This document shows positions 9,974 through 19,194 of a DNA stretch of 55,692 nt, one piece after another. The notes beneath the pieces were generated by a model that was not told the DNA's origin, did no database searches, and worked only from the letters and a program-made list of their open reading frames with translations. The position numbers and the translations under genes were made by a program. Every line of letters starts with the position of its first letter. Position 1 is the stretch's first letter. Location: positions 1-55,692 of the forward strand of contig NZ_KK088568.1 of NCBI RefSeq assembly GCF_000600335.2. Reading direction: 5' to 3'. Origin of the DNA: Rubellimicrobium mesophilum DSM 19309. Lineage in GTDB: Bacteria; Pseudomonadota; Alphaproteobacteria; Rhodobacterales; Rhodobacteraceae.

Positions 9974-10976
9974 CGCGTTTTCCGAGACCCCAGCCCGGCC
10001 GCTGGTGCCCGAGGCGGGCCTGCCCTCGTCCGCCGCCGCGCCGGAGGTCGGGATCGCCCTGCCCGCCCAGAGCCAATGGCGCGACGTCTGGCGGCAGTTC
10101 CGCAGCCACAAGGGCGCGGTGACGGGGCTGGCGTTCCTGCTGCTCATCACCCTGTTCTGCGCCATCGGGCCGTGGCTCTGGCCGGTGGACCCGGGCGACC
10201 TCGACGTGCGGAACAAGGACGTGCGGCCGATCTACCACGTGATCTGGGACGCGGAGGCCAAGACGACCTGGGCGCATCCGCTGGGGTCGGACCAGCTCGG
10301 GCGCGACCAGCTCGCGAGCCTCATCGCCGGGGGGCAGGTGAGCCTGGCCGTGGGGTGGACGGCGATGCTGCTGGCGCTGGTGATCGGGACGCTGGTGGGG
10401 GTGCTCGCGGGCTACTTCCGGCGGCTCGACGGGCTCCTCATGCGGTTCACGGACCTGGTGCTGGCGCTGCCGTTGCTGCCGCTGCTCCTCGTGATGATGC
10501 TGCTGTTCCGCGATGCCTTGCGGGCGGCCTTCGGGCCGGAGACGGGCATCTTCATCCTGATCGTGTCGGCCATCGGCCTCACGTCCTGGATGCACACGGC
10601 GCGGATCGTGCGCGGGGACGTGCTGGCGCTCAAGGAGCGGGAGTTCGTGCTGGCGGCCAAGTCCATCGGCACGCCCGCGCGGCGGATGATCCCGCGGCAC
10701 ATCCTGCCGAACGTGATGTCGCCCATCATGGTGTCCGCGACCCTGGGGCTCGCGGCGGCGATCATCACGGAGTCGGCGCTCTCGTTCCTGGGCCTGGGCT
10801 TCCCGAGCGACTTTCCGACCTGGGGGAAGCTGCTGTTCGATTCGACGGACCGGATGGCCGACTTCCCGGAGCGGGTGATCTGGCCGGGGCTCGCCATCTC
10901 GCTCACCGTGCTGTCGGTGAACTACATCGGCGACGGGCTGCGGGACGCGCTCGATCCGAGAATTAGGGGGCGGTAG
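9966..10976 (+). CDS. Peptide ABC transporter permease (DppC/OppC type)
   Basis: Second permease, 336 residues. An N-terminal cytoplasmic stretch of about 45 residues rich in Pro and Ala precedes the first membrane segment; the OppC_N domain and the EAA loop (FVLAAKSIGTPARRMIPRHILPN) are clear, and the C-terminal SALSFLGLGFPSDFPTWG motif is typical of DppC. It closes the five-gene transporter operon. Its TAG stop (10974-10976) is the very start of the second copy of the 88-bp repeat. Confidence 0.93.
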   Translation: MTDAFSETPARPLVPEAGLPSSAAAPEVGIALPAQSQWRDVWRQFRSHKGAVTGLAFLLLITLFCAIGPWLWPVDPGDLDVRNKDVRPIYHVIWDAEAKTTWAHPLGSDQLGRDQLASLIAGGQVSLAVGWTAMLLALVIGTLVGVLAGYFRRLDGLLMRFTDLVLALPLLPLLLVMMLLFRDALRAAFGPETGIFILIVSAIGLTSWMHTARIVRGDVLALKEREFVLAAKSIGTPARRMIPRHILPNVMSPIMVSATLGLAAAIITESALSFLGLGFPSDFPTWGKLLFDSTDRMADFPERVIWPGLAISLTVLSVNYIGDGLRDALDPRIRGR

Positions 10977-11063
10977 GGCGGAGGACGCAGCTTCCCCTAC
11001 CCCGCCGGGCGGCGACCCAGGGACAGGGTCACCATGGCAGGTGAAGGTTAAGGTTCGGTTAAC
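10976..11063 (+). repeat. Intergenic 88-bp repeat, copy 2
   Basis: Second copy, beginning within the last base of the permease stop codon (GGGCGGAGGACGCA). The 32-base conserved block is at 10994-11025, TCACCATGGC follows, and the copy ends in TTAA-N7-TTAAC at 11048-11063, an exact match to the CtrA full-site consensus. It lies between convergent genes, in the same orientation as the other copies. Confidence 0.87.
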
Positions 11064-11132
11064 GACCGGCAGGAGAGTCGCGACGAGGGTGACAGGTCCG
11101 GTCGCGTCGATCCTTCCAGAACGCCGACCGTC

Positions 11133-11528
11133 CTAGGCGCCCTTGCGGGTCAGGGTCCGGATCTCGTCCCGGTAGCGGAAGCGGAGCGCCGACCAGGTGG
11201 CGTCGAGCGCGACCTGGGTCACGGGGAGGAGGTCGTGGGGGACTAGCGCCTCCCACCCCGCGTCGCGCGAGAGGTCGCTGCGGATCGCGCCGGACCTCTT
11301 CGGGTAGGCGAGCCAGAGGCGGTTGCTCCGGGCGTAGCGCGGGAGCAGCGCGTCGAGGAGAACGGCCACGTCGACCGAGCGGGCGGCGAAGCCGAGGAGG
11401 AGGTCCACGGGGCCGGTCTCGGGCGCGCTCGGGAAAGGCTCGAAGTGCATCAGCGTCTCGGGGCGGCCCATGGCGAGCATGGTGCGGCCGGGCTTCCAGC
11501 CGAGCTTGCTCAGGAGCTTGGAGTTCAT
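11133..11528 (-). CDS. DUF3052-like conserved protein
   Basis: A 131-residue soluble protein. Its pattern, KLGWKPGRTMLAMG at the N-terminus, a VDLLLGFAARSVDVAVLLDALLP core, LWLAYPKRSGAIRSDLSRDAGWEAL and the ending VALDATWSALRFR, resembles the DUF3052-type fold, which looks like a shortened Rossmann/methyltransferase-like domain without an evident cofactor site. No function is known. It lies downstream of the decarboxylase on the same strand but a strong hairpin separates them, so it is probably transcribed on its own. The assignment is from remembered family patterns, not a search. Confidence 0.6.
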   Translation of the reverse strand: MNSKLLSKLGWKPGRTMLAMGRPETLMHFEPFPSAPETGPVDLLLGFAARSVDVAVLLDALLPRYARSNRLWLAYPKRSGAIRSDLSRDAGWEALVPHDLLPVTQVALDATWSALRFRYRDEIRTLTRKGA

Positions 11529-11546
11529 CGGTGCCCCGGAACGGAA

Positions 11547-11568
11547 GCGGGGGCCCGAAGGCCCCCGC
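11547..11568 (-). terminator. Intrinsic-type hairpin after the decarboxylase gene
   Basis: GCGGGGGCC (11547-11555) and GGCCCCCGC (11560-11568) form a perfect 9-bp stem with a CGAA tetraloop, nine bases past the decarboxylase stop. The T-content downstream on the minus strand is low (TTCCGTTCC), so termination may be partial. Confidence 0.75.
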
Positions 11569-11576
11569 GTTGTGTC

Positions 11577-12752
11577 TCAGATCGCGACGACGTCAAGCGG
11601 GGGGAAGCCGTTGAAGCAGACCGAGGAGTAGGTCGACGTGTAGGCGCCCGTGTTGCGGATCAGCACCCGGTCGCCGGCCTTGAGCGCCAGCGGCAGGTTC
11701 ATCGGACGCTTCTCGTAGAGCACGTCGGCGGAGTCGCAGGACGGGCCGGCGACGATGCAGGGGCCTGTGGGCTCGCCGTCGTGGGAAGTCGTGAACTGGT
11801 AGCGGATCGCCTCCCCTTCCGTCTCGGCAAGGCCCGAGAACCGGCCGATGGAGAGGTAGACCCAGCGGTGCAGGTCACGGTCGGACTTGCGCGAGGTGAG
11901 CACCACCTCGGCCACGATCATGCCCGCCTCGGCCACGAGGCCACGGCCCGGCTCGGCCATGATGCGGGGAATATGGCCGAAACGCTCGGTCACCATGGCC
12001 ATGACGCCCGCCGCGTAGTCGGTCGGGGCCTGGATCTCCTCGCCGTAGAACGCCGGGAAGCCGCCGCCGATGTTGAGGAGCGTGAGCTCGTGGCCCGCGT
12101 CCTTGGCGTCGGCCCAGAGCTGGGCCACGGCGTCGAGCGTGGGGCTCCACATCTCGGCCTTGCGGGTCTGGGAGCCCACATGGAATGAGAAGCCGAGTGG
12201 GGTCAGGCCCAGCGCCTTGGCGTAGTCGAGGAGCTTGAGCGCGGTGTCGCGGTCGCAGCCGAACTTGCGGGTCAGCGGCCAGTCGGCCATCGACACCTCG
12301 ACGATCACGCGGATGTAGACCGAGGCGCCGGGGGCGTGGGTCGCGATCTTCTCCAGCTCCTCCTCCGCGTCGGCGGCGAAGAGGGTGATGCCGTGGGCGT
12401 GGGCCCAGGCGATGTCGGGGACGCGCTTGATCGTGTTGCCGTAGGAGATGTCCCCGGGCATCGCGCCGGCGGCGAGGCACATCTCGATCTCCCCGCGCGA
12501 GGCGGCGTCGAAGTGGGCCCCGAGCTGCGCGAGGCGGCGAAGGATCGCGGGATGCGGGTTGGCCTTCACGGCGTAGTGGATGTCGGCGTGGCCGAGGCCG
12601 GCCTTGAGGGCGTGGTACTGCGACTCAACGCGGTCCACGTCGATGACGAGCGTGGGACGGTCGAACTCGGCGGTCGCGCAGAAGGATTCCAGACGGTCGG
12701 CGACGGCAAGGGATTGCGACGGGGCCATCGCCCCCGCGAATTGGATGGTCAT
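11577..12752 (-). CDS. PLP-dependent ornithine/diaminopimelate-type decarboxylase (fold type III), likely ornithine decarboxylase
   Basis: A 391-residue alanine-racemase-fold decarboxylase. The PLP lysine is in HYAVKANPHP (about residue 69), followed by FHVGSQ, NIGGGFPAFYGEE, EPGRGLVAEAG and the active-site Cys in GPSCDSADVLYE. Length and the CDSAD sequence fit eukaryote-like ornithine (or lysine/ornithine) decarboxylases that supply putrescine in alphaproteobacteria, rather than LysA. ATG at 12752 is preceded by GGAGA. The preceding 100 bases fold into three small hairpins, suggesting leader-mediated control. Diaminopimelate decarboxylase is the alternative, less likely because the C-terminal region is of the ODC kind. 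Confidence 0.85.
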   Translation of the reverse strand: MTIQFAGAMAPSQSLAVADRLESFCATAEFDRPTLVIDVDRVESQYHALKAGLGHADIHYAVKANPHPAILRRLAQLGAHFDAASRGEIEMCLAAGAMPGDISYGNTIKRVPDIAWAHAHGITLFAADAEEELEKIATHAPGASVYIRVIVEVSMADWPLTRKFGCDRDTALKLLDYAKALGLTPLGFSFHVGSQTRKAEMWSPTLDAVAQLWADAKDAGHELTLLNIGGGFPAFYGEEIQAPTDYAAGVMAMVTERFGHIPRIMAEPGRGLVAEAGMIVAEVVLTSRKSDRDLHRWVYLSIGRFSGLAETEGEAIRYQFTTSHDGEPTGPCIVAGPSCDSADVLYEKRPMNLPLALKAGDRVLIRNTGAYTSTYSSVCFNGFPPLDVVAI

Positions 12753-12838
12753 CGGTCATCTCCGACAGAACAAGAAGGGCCTGAGCGGCCCAGGTGATTC
12801 CAAGGGAGACGTTACCGTCGCTACGTAAACACGTTGGG
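12753..12838 (-). ncRNA. Structured 5' leader of the ornithine decarboxylase gene (candidate speF motif)
   Basis: On the minus strand, upstream to downstream, three stem-loops occur: ACGT-GTTT-ACGT (12834-12823), GACG-GTAA-CGTC with a GNRA tetraloop (12819-12808), and GGGCC-GCTCA-GGCCC (12791-12777) followed by TTCTTGTT, a terminator-like hairpin 24 bases before the start codon. A conserved RNA motif called speF is known upstream of alphaproteobacterial ornithine decarboxylase genes, and position fits, but I cannot confirm the family match. The last hairpin could act as an attenuator or sequester the ribosome site. Confidence 0.5.
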
Positions 12839-13045
12839 CGCGAGGCTGACCGGCCAGAGGCGCGTGCGTTGGCGTCTGTGAGCGTGAAATGGGGCATATC
12901 GGGATTCGGTTCAAGTGGTTTTTCGACCTTGCCCCCACTTTTTCGCGAGTTGTCTCTGGCGCTCTAAGTTGTTGGCGCGACAGAGGAAAGTTGATCCTTC
13001 GGGAGGGGCTTTGACGCGACCCGCCCGGCGTGGGAGCCTAGGGCC

Positions 13046-13597
13046 ATGGCGCGGCTCATCCTTCTCAACAAACCCTATGGCCTGCTCTCGCAATTCACGG
13101 ACGCGAAGAGCCCCTCCCCTCGCCCGACGCTGTCGGGGCTGGGGCTGCCGGCGGGGGTCTATCCGGCGGGGCGGCTCGACCGGGACAGCGAGGGGCTGCT
13201 GCTTCTGACGGACGACGGGCGGCTGCAGGCTCGGATCGCGGAGCCCCGGCACAAGATGGAGAAGACCTATCTGGCGCAGGTGGAGGGGGGCCCCACGGAG
13301 GCGGACCTGGAGCCCTTGCGGCGGGGCGTGGTGCTGAGCGACGGGCCGACGCAGCCGGCGAAGGCGCGGCGGATCGAGGCGCCGGAGCTCTGGCCGCGCG
13401 ACCCGCCGATCCGGGTGCGGCAGACGGTGCCGGACGCCTGGATCGAGGTGGCGATCACCGAAGGGCGCAACCGGCAGGTCCGGCGGATGACGGCCGCCGT
13501 GGGGCTGCCGACTCTGCGGCTCGTGCGATGGCGGATCGGCGGGTGGACGGTCGAGGGACTCGCGCCGGGGGAATGGCGCGAGGTCGAGGCGCGCTGA
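13046..13597 (+). CDS. rluE: 23S rRNA pseudouridine synthase, RluE type
   Basis: A 183-residue pseudouridine synthase without an S4 domain, matching RluE, which modifies the position equivalent to U2457 in E. coli 23S rRNA. The opening [18 protein letters not shown] is characteristic, the catalytic Asp lies in [18 protein letters not shown] (about residue 48), and the C-terminal [22 protein letters not shown] is the conserved substrate loop. Start ATG at 13046 is not preceded by a strong Shine-Dalgarno. A perfect-stem hairpin directly after the stop probably ends transcription. Confidence 0.9.
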   Translation: MARLILLNKPYGLLSQFTDAKSPSPRPTLSGLGLPAGVYPAGRLDRDSEGLLLLTDDGRLQARIAEPRHKMEKTYLAQVEGGPTEADLEPLRRGVVLSDGPTQPAKARRIEAPELWPRDPPIRVRQTVPDAWIEVAITEGRNRQVRRMTAAVGLPTLRLVRWRIGGWTVEGLAPGEWREVEAR

Positions 13598-13598
13598 G

Positions 13599-13623
13599 GA
13601 ACCGGGCCGTGCGGTGCCGGTTC
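13599..13623 (+). terminator. Hairpin after rluE
   Basis: GAACCGG (13599-13605) pairs with CCGGTTC (13617-13623), 11-base loop, starting one base after the rluE stop and followed by TCCTCC rather than a T-run. Likely terminator; it also lies just ahead of the ribosome site of the next gene. Confidence 0.5.
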
Positions 13624-13652
13624 TCCTCCAGATTCACAGGAGGAGGACGGCC

Positions 13653-14114
13653 ATGGTCGGGACAGGCAGCGCGGCGGTGACCGCGATCTTCGACAGCCGG
13701 GTCGAGGCCGAGGCGGCGGCGCAGCGGCTGATCGACGCCGGCATCCCGGCGGCGCAGGTCAAGGTCATGCCCGAGAACCCCAACATCCAGGCGGAAGGGC
13801 GCGACGTGGGGACCGAAGGCGGCTTCCTGGGCGCGCTGTTCAGCGTGCTCTTCCCGAGGGACGACCACGATGCCTACGAGGAGGCGTTGCGTCGGGGCGG
13901 CATCCTGGTCGTGGCCGAGGACGTGCCGGCCGGGCTTCACGAGGCGGCGCTCGCGGCGCTCGACCAGGAGGACGCGCTCGACCTCGACGAGCGGGTGGCA
14001 GCCTGGAAGCTGGAAGGGTGGTCTGGCTCGGGCGCGGCGGCGATGCCCGGCCGGGAGATGCGCCGCGACCCCGGGCGGAGTCGCGGGCGGGTGAGGACCT
14101 ACCGCGCGGACTAG
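13653..14114 (+). CDS. Small stress-type protein, YflT-like domain
   Basis: A 153-residue soluble protein. Residues 1-100 ([29 protein letters not shown]...GILVVAEDV) resemble the ferredoxin-like YflT/general-stress domain seen in small bacterial stress proteins; the C-terminal 45 residues are low-complexity and Arg-rich. Start ATG at 13653 follows a strong AGGAGGA. It converges with pntB, the two coding ends overlapping by four bases. No function can be assigned beyond the resemblance. Confidence 0.55.
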   Translation: MVGTGSAAVTAIFDSRVEAEAAAQRLIDAGIPAAQVKVMPENPNIQAEGRDVGTEGGFLGALFSVLFPRDDHDAYEEALRRGGILVVAEDVPAGLHEAALAALDQEDALDLDERVAAWKLEGWSGSGAAAMPGREMRRDPGRSRGRVRTYRAD

Positions 14115-15547
14115 GCCGCCAGCTTCGGCAGCAGTTCGTCCAGCGACTTCTTGGCGTCGCCGTAGAACATCCGCGTGTTGTCCTTGTAGAAGAGCGGGTT
14201 CTCGATGCCGGAGTAGCCGGTCCCCTGCCCGCGCTTCGAGACGATGACGTGCTTGGCCTTCCAGACCTCGAGCACCGGCATCCCGGCGATGGGGGAGTTC
14301 GGGTCCTCCTGGGCGGCGGGATTCACGATGTCGTTGGAGCCGATGACGATGGCGACGTCCGTCTCGGGGAAGTCGTCGTTGATCTCGTCCATCTCCTCGA
14401 CGATGTCGTAGGGGACCTTGGCCTCGGCGAGGAGCACGTTCATGTGGCCGGGCAGGCGCCCGGCGACCGGGTGGATGGCGAAGCGCACCGTCTTGCCCTG
14501 CGACCGGAGCCGCCGGGTGAGCTCGGCCACCGAGCCCTGGGCCTGCGCCACCGCCATTCCGTAGCCGGGGACGATGATGACGCTCTGGGCGTCCTCCAGC
14601 ATCGCGGCCACGCCGTCGGAGTCGATGGCGACCTGCTCGCCCGTGATCTCCATGGCGGGGCCGGTGGTGGTGCCGAAGCCGCCCAGGATGACGCTGATGA
14701 AGCTGCGGTTCATCGCGCGGCACATGATGTAGCTCAGGATCGCACCGGAGGAGCCGACGAGGGCGCCGGTCACGATCAGCAGGTCGTTCGACAGGGTGAA
14801 GCCGATCGCCGCCGCCGCCCAGCCCGAGTAGCTGTTCAGCATCGAGACCACGACCGGCATGTCGGCGCCGCCGATGCCCATGACGAGGTGGTAGCCGATG
14901 AAGAGCGCGGCCAGCGTCATCACGAAGAGCCAGATGAACCAGCCGGTCTGGAGGTAGAGGACCAGCATCAAGAGCGACACGAGCGCCGCCCCGGCGTTGA
15001 GCATATGGCCGCCCGGCAGCTTCTCGGCCTTGCCGGTGATCCGGCCGGCGAGCTTGCCGAAGGCGACGATGGAGCCGGTGAAGGTCACGGCGCCGATGAA
15101 GACGCCGAGGAAGAGCTCCACGAGGAAGATGTTCTGCTCGACGGGCGTCTTCTCCGCCAGGACGCGGGCGAAGCCGGTGAGGGTTCCCTGCTGCTCCTCG
15201 GTCATGGCGAGGACGCGGCCGAGCTCGATGTGGCCGTTGAAGCCGATGAAGACGGCGGCGAGGCCCACGAAGCTGTGGAGCGCGGCCACGAGCTGGGGCA
15301 TCTCGGTCATCTGGACGCGCTTGGCGACCAGGGTGCCGAGGACCGCGCCGATGGCGACCATGAGGATCACCACCCAGAGGTGCTGGACGTCCGGCCCGAA
15401 GATCGTGGCCAGCACGGCGAGCGCCATGCCGACGATGCCGTACCAGACGGCGCGCTTGGCGCTTTCCTGCCCCGAGAGGCCGCCGAGCGAGAGGATGAAG
15501 AGGATCGCGGCCGCGACGTAGGCGGCGCCCACAAGTCCGATGCTCAT
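14111..15547 (-). CDS. pntB: NAD(P) transhydrogenase beta subunit
   Basis: A 478-residue membrane subunit of the proton-translocating transhydrogenase that makes NADPH from NADH using the proton gradient. The N-terminal about 270 residues hold eight to nine membrane helices including [14 protein letters not shown], and the C-terminal NADP(H)-binding domain III shows the [15 protein letters not shown] loop and the [24 protein letters not shown] segment. Its start is 10 bases from the pntA stop, so the two are one operon. Complete. Confidence 0.96.
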   Translation of the reverse strand: MSIGLVGAAYVAAAILFILSLGGLSGQESAKRAVWYGIVGMALAVLATIFGPDVQHLWVVILMVAIGAVLGTLVAKRVQMTEMPQLVAALHSFVGLAAVFIGFNGHIELGRVLAMTEEQQGTLTGFARVLAEKTPVEQNIFLVELFLGVFIGAVTFTGSIVAFGKLAGRITGKAEKLPGGHMLNAGAALVSLLMLVLYLQTGWFIWLFVMTLAALFIGYHLVMGIGGADMPVVVSMLNSYSGWAAAAIGFTLSNDLLIVTGALVGSSGAILSYIMCRAMNRSFISVILGGFGTTTGPAMEITGEQVAIDSDGVAAMLEDAQSVIIVPGYGMAVAQAQGSVAELTRRLRSQGKTVRFAIHPVAGRLPGHMNVLLAEAKVPYDIVEEMDEINDDFPETDVAIVIGSNDIVNPAAQEDPNSPIAGMPVLEVWKAKHVIVSKRGQGTGYSGIENPLFYKDNTRMFYGDAKKSLDELLPKLAA

Positions 15548-15557
15548 GTCCGTCCCC

Positions 15558-17132
15558 TCACGAGCGCTGGAACATGGCGAGCATCCGGCGCGTGACCAGG
15601 AAGCCCCCCACGATGTTGATGGAGGCGATCAGGATCGAGATCGCCGACAGGATCACGATGAGCCAGTGGCCCGAGCCGACCTGCAGGAGCGCCCCCAGGA
15701 TGATGATGCCCGAGATGGCGTTGGTGACGGCCATGAGCGGCGTGTGGAGCGAGTGCGACACGCTCCAGATCACCTGGAAGCCGACGAAGCAGGCCAGCGC
15801 GAAGACGATGAAGTGCGACATGAAGGTCGCGGGGGCATAGAGGCCGATGAGGCCGAGGACCACCGTGCCGACTGCGAGCATGATGACCTGGCGGCGCGTC
15901 TCGCCCTGGAAGGCGACGATCTCCTGCTGGCGCCGTTCGGCGGGCGTGAGCTCGGGCGCCTTCACGACCTTGCGGGGCGCGGCGGCGATGGCGGCGATCT
16001 TGGGCGGCGGCGGTGGCCAGGTGACGGCGCCGGCGTTCGCCACGGTGGCGCCGCGGATGACGTCGTCCTCCATGTTCTGGACGATCTGCCCGTCCTTGCC
16101 GGGCGTCAGGTCCGTCAGCATATGGCGGATATTCGTGGAGTAGAGCGTCGAGGCCTGCGCGGCCATGCGCGAGGGGAAGTCGGTGTAGCCGACGATGGTG
16201 ACGCCGTTCTCGGTCACGAACTTCTCGTCGGGGACCGTGACCTCGCAGTTGCCGCCACGCTCGGCGGCGAGGTCGACGATGACGCTGCCCGGCTTCATCA
16301 TGCGGACCATGTCGGCGGTCCAGAGGACCGGCGCCGGTCGGCCCGGGATCAGCGCCGTGGTGATGACGATGTCCATGTTCGGGGCGAGCTCGCGGAACTT
16401 GGCGAGCTGCTTCTCGCGGAACTCCGGCGAGGAGGGGGCGGCGTAGCCCCCCGTGGCGGCGCCGTCCTGGGTGGGCTCGAACTCGAGGAACACGAAGCTC
16501 GCGCCCATGGACTCGATCTGCTCGGCGACCTCGGGGCGCACGTCGAAGGCGTGGACCACGGCGCCGAGGGAGGTCGCGGTGCCGATGGCGGCGAGGCCCG
16601 CGACGCCCGCGCCGATCACCAGCACTTGCGCCGGGGGCACCTTGCCCGCCGCCGTCACCTGCCCGGTGAAGAAGCGGCCGAAGTTGGCGCCGGCCTCGAT
16701 CACCGCGCGGTAGCCGGCGATGTTGGCCATGGAGGAGAGCGCGTCCATCTTCTGCGCGCGGCTGATGCGCGGGACCATGTCCATCGCGATCACCGTGGCG
16801 CCGGTGGCGCGGGCGGCCTCCAGGAGCTCGGGGTTCTGGCCGGGGTAGAAGAAGGCGATGAGGGTCTGCCCCTCGCGCAGCAGCGCGATCTCCTCGGGCT
16901 CGGGCGGGCGGACCTTGACCACGACGTCCGAGGCCTGGACCAGCGACGCGGGGTCGGGATGGACCGTCACCCCGGCCTCGCGGTAGGCGTCGTCCGAGAA
17001 GCCCGCGTGCTCGCCCGCGCCGGCTTCGACGTGGCATTCGTGGCCGAGCTTGCGGATGTCCTGCGCCGAGGCCGGCGTCATCGCCACCCGGTTCTCGCCC
17101 GGATGCCTCTCCCGTAGCGCGCCAACCCTCAT
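15558..17132 (-). CDS. pntA: NAD(P) transhydrogenase alpha subunit
   Basis: A 524-residue alpha subunit of the E. coli fused type: NAD(H)-binding domain I (residues 1-370, with [20 protein letters not shown], the Rossmann loop [15 protein letters not shown] and the mobile loop around SEFREKQ) followed by about four membrane helices (residues 405-520). Many alphaproteobacteria split this protein into PntAA and PntAB; here it is fused. Start ATG at 17132 is followed by pntB after 10 bases. Confidence 0.95.
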   Translation of the reverse strand: MRVGALRERHPGENRVAMTPASAQDIRKLGHECHVEAGAGEHAGFSDDAYREAGVTVHPDPASLVQASDVVVKVRPPEPEEIALLREGQTLIAFFYPGQNPELLEAARATGATVIAMDMVPRISRAQKMDALSSMANIAGYRAVIEAGANFGRFFTGQVTAAGKVPPAQVLVIGAGVAGLAAIGTATSLGAVVHAFDVRPEVAEQIESMGASFVFLEFEPTQDGAATGGYAAPSSPEFREKQLAKFRELAPNMDIVITTALIPGRPAPVLWTADMVRMMKPGSVIVDLAAERGGNCEVTVPDEKFVTENGVTIVGYTDFPSRMAAQASTLYSTNIRHMLTDLTPGKDGQIVQNMEDDVIRGATVANAGAVTWPPPPPKIAAIAAAPRKVVKAPELTPAERRQQEIVAFQGETRRQVIMLAVGTVVLGLIGLYAPATFMSHFIVFALACFVGFQVIWSVSHSLHTPLMAVTNAISGIIILGALLQVGSGHWLIVILSAISILIASINIVGGFLVTRRMLAMFQRS

Positions 17133-17202
17133 GGGTCCCCTCCCCCTCGTTGTGCCGCGAGTGCATAGCGCGGGGGACGGCCCGTCACAAGGCGGTGAGG
17201 GT

Positions 17203-17652
17203 CTAGAGCCAGCGGCGCGTGGCCTGCGCGTAGCGGGTCCAGGCGGCGGGGAAGCGGCGCGCGAGGGCCTCCTCCTCGGGGTCGATGAAGCGCCTCTCGA
17301 TCAGGGCCATGAAGAGCGGGAGGAGAGGCAGGGCGAGCGGCTGGTCGAGGCGGAGGGTCCAGCCGAGGAGGATCAGGGCCATGCCGAGATAGATCGGGTT
17401 GCGCGAGCGGCCGAAGGCGCCGTTGGTGACGAAGGCCGAGGCCTCGCGCCGGGGCAGGACGGCGGTGCGCGCCTGCCGCATCTGCGCCACCGCCACGAGG
17501 ATCAGGAGTAGCCCGCCGCCGATGAGGAGCCCCGCGACGAGGTCGGCCCAGGCGCCGCCGAAGGTAAGGCCGAGCGGGTCCCATCGCGCGACCGTCCAGG
17601 CGGCGAGGCCGAAGGCGAGGAGCCAGACCGGAGGGACATCGACGTGGTGCAT
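17203..17652 (-). CDS. Isoprenylcysteine carboxyl methyltransferase (ICMT/PEMT) family membrane protein
   Basis: A 149-residue integral membrane protein with four hydrophobic segments. The motif FGRSRNPIYLGMALILLGW and the later EEEALARRFPAAWTRYAQATRRWL match the SAM-binding half of the ICMT-like family, whose bacterial members methylate lipids or unknown small molecules. The start at 17652 is chosen because the protein then begins directly before the first helix; an upstream in-frame extension to 17688 is polar and overlaps the kynureninase promoter region. Divergent from kynU with about 78 bases between. Substrate unknown. Confidence 0.75.
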   Translation of the reverse strand: MHHVDVPPVWLLAFGLAAWTVARWDPLGLTFGGAWADLVAGLLIGGGLLLILVAVAQMRQARTAVLPRREASAFVTNGAFGRSRNPIYLGMALILLGWTLRLDQPLALPLLPLFMALIERRFIDPEEEALARRFPAAWTRYAQATRRWL

Positions 17653-17730
17653 GGCGCGTTTCTCGCAAGGACGCGCGGCGCTGTCCATGGCCGGGCGCTT
17701 GGGCTAGAGGACGGGCCGGGAGGATACGCC

Positions 17731-18924
17731 ATGACCGACTTCGCCGCCACCAAGGGCCTCTTCGACCTGCCGCCGGGGCTCGTGTATCTCGACGGGAACT
17801 CGCTCGGGCCGCTGCCGAAGGCGGCGCCGGCGCGGATGGAGCGGGCGATGCGCGAGGAATGGGGCGGGATGCTCATCGCCGGCTGGAACAGGGCCGGATG
17901 GATGCAGCAGCCGCGCGCGCTGGGGGACCGGATCGGGCGGCTGATCGGGGCGGAGCCGGGGCACACGGTCGTGGGCGACACGCTGTCGATCAAGGTGTTC
18001 CAGGCGCTCGCGTCCTGCGTCGCGCTGCGGCCCGAGCAGAGGGTGATCCTGTCGGACACCGGGAACTTCCCGAGCGACCTCTACATGGCCGAGGGGCTGG
18101 TGCGGATGCTCGGGGGACGGCACGAGCTGCGGCTGGTGGAGCCGGAGGCGGTGGAGGCGGCGATCACCGAGGAGGTGGCGGTGACGCTCATCACCGAGGT
18201 GGACTATCGGACGGGGCGGCGGCACGACATGGCGCGGCTGACGGCGAAGGCGCATCAGGTGGGCGCGCTCGCGGTCTGGGACCTCGCGCATTCGGCGGGG
18301 GCGCTGCCGGTGGACGTGTCGGGCGGGGCTGCGGACTTCGCGGTGGGCTGCACCTACAAGTACCTGAACGGCGGGCCGGGGGCGCCGGCCTTCATCTATG
18401 TGGCCCCCCGCCACGCGCACGAGGCGCCGCCGGCGCTGTCGGGCTGGCTGGGCCACCGCGCGCCCTTCGACTTCGAGTTGAGCTACGCGGCCGGCGAGGG
18501 GATCGACCGGATGCGGGTGGGGACTCCGCCCGTGCTCGCCATGGCGGCGCTGGAGGCGGCGCTGGACGTGTGGGACGGCGTGGACATGGGCGACCTGCGG
18601 CGTCGGTCGCTGGAGCTGACCGACCGATTCATCGCGGGCGTGGAGGCGGCCTGCCCGGCGCTGGAGCTGGTGACGCCGCGCGAGCACGAGCGGCGGGGGA
18701 GCCAGGTGAGCTTCCGGCACCCGGAGGGCTATGCGGCGATGCAGGCACTGATCGCGCGGCGCGTGGTGGGCGACTTCCGCGCGCCCGACATCATGCGCTT
18801 CGGCTTCACGCCGCTCTACATCGGCGAGGCCGAGGTGGACCGGGCGGTGGAGATCATCGCGGAGGTCATGGACGGGCGGCTCTATGACGACGCGAGCTAC
18901 CGGACGCGGGCGGCGGTGACGTGA
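17731..18924 (+). CDS. kynU: Kynureninase
   Basis: A 397-residue PLP enzyme that cleaves L-kynurenine to anthranilate and alanine in tryptophan catabolism. It opens with the conserved LVYLDGNSLGPLP, has the WDLAHSAGALPVD segment with the PLP-interacting Asp, and the PLP lysine in GCTYKYLNGGPGAPAF (about residue 210). C-terminal RAPDIMRFGFTPLYIG is typical. Start ATG at 17731 follows AGGAT. No tryptophan dioxygenase or kynurenine formamidase is nearby, so the pathway is completed elsewhere. It is followed by the third copy of the 88-bp repeat. Confidence 0.95.
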   Translation: MTDFAATKGLFDLPPGLVYLDGNSLGPLPKAAPARMERAMREEWGGMLIAGWNRAGWMQQPRALGDRIGRLIGAEPGHTVVGDTLSIKVFQALASCVALRPEQRVILSDTGNFPSDLYMAEGLVRMLGGRHELRLVEPEAVEAAITEEVAVTLITEVDYRTGRRHDMARLTAKAHQVGALAVWDLAHSAGALPVDVSGGAADFAVGCTYKYLNGGPGAPAFIYVAPRHAHEAPPALSGWLGHRAPFDFELSYAAGEGIDRMRVGTPPVLAMAALEAALDVWDGVDMGDLRRRSLELTDRFIAGVEAACPALELVTPREHERRGSQVSFRHPEGYAAMQALIARRVVGDFRAPDIMRFGFTPLYIGEAEVDRAVEIIAEVMDGRLYDDASYRTRAAVT

Positions 18925-18953
18925 GGGGCCAAGGTCCAGGGTAGCGCAGCGGT

Positions 18954-19041
18954 GGGCGGAGGGCGCACCCCCCCTACCCCGCCGGGCGGCGACCCAGGGA
19001 CAAGAATCACCATGGCACAGGAAGGTTAAGAAACCGTCAAC
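18954..19041 (+). repeat. Intergenic 88-bp repeat, copy 3
   Basis: Third copy, 29 bases after kynU. The identical 32-base block is at 18971-19002; one extra base occurs just before TCACCATGGC, and one is missing near the start, leaving the total at 88. It ends in TTAA-N7-TCAAC (19026-19041), one mismatch from the CtrA box. Again it lies between convergent genes and in plus orientation. Confidence 0.85.
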
Positions 19042-19057
19042 GGCCGAGGGAAAACGT

Positions 19058-19154
19058 AGGGTGGGTGGTTCTCGGCGGAACGCCGGGGTTCACCCGCCGC
19101 TCATGCGTGGATGGTGGGTGAACCCGCGCGCCAACGCGCGGAACCACCCACCCT
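19058..19154. repeat. 97-bp nested palindrome (REP/BIME-like)
   Basis: Outer arms AGGGTGGGTGGTTC (19058-19071) and GAACCACCCACCCT (19141-19154) are perfect inverted repeats. Inner arms GGGTTCACCC (19086-19095) and GGGTGAACCC (19116-19125) are also perfect. Between outer and inner arms each side has its own small hairpin: CGGCG-GAA-CGCCG on the left and CGCGCG-CCAA-CGCGCG on the right. The element lies directly behind repeat copy 3, between convergent kynU and the sugar isomerase. This resembles paired REP elements; no transposase is nearby. It can also serve as a bidirectional terminator. Confidence 0.8.
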
Positions 19155-19194
19155 GCATGGGCCAGGGGCGCGGGATTGAGCCCGCCCCGTCGGG

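Noticed and set aside
13598..13623. GGAAC-N16-GGTT, resembling a general-stress (EcfG-type) promoter before the stress-like gene
   Set aside because: The same bases form the perfect-stem hairpin after rluE, and the match to the promoter consensus is incomplete.
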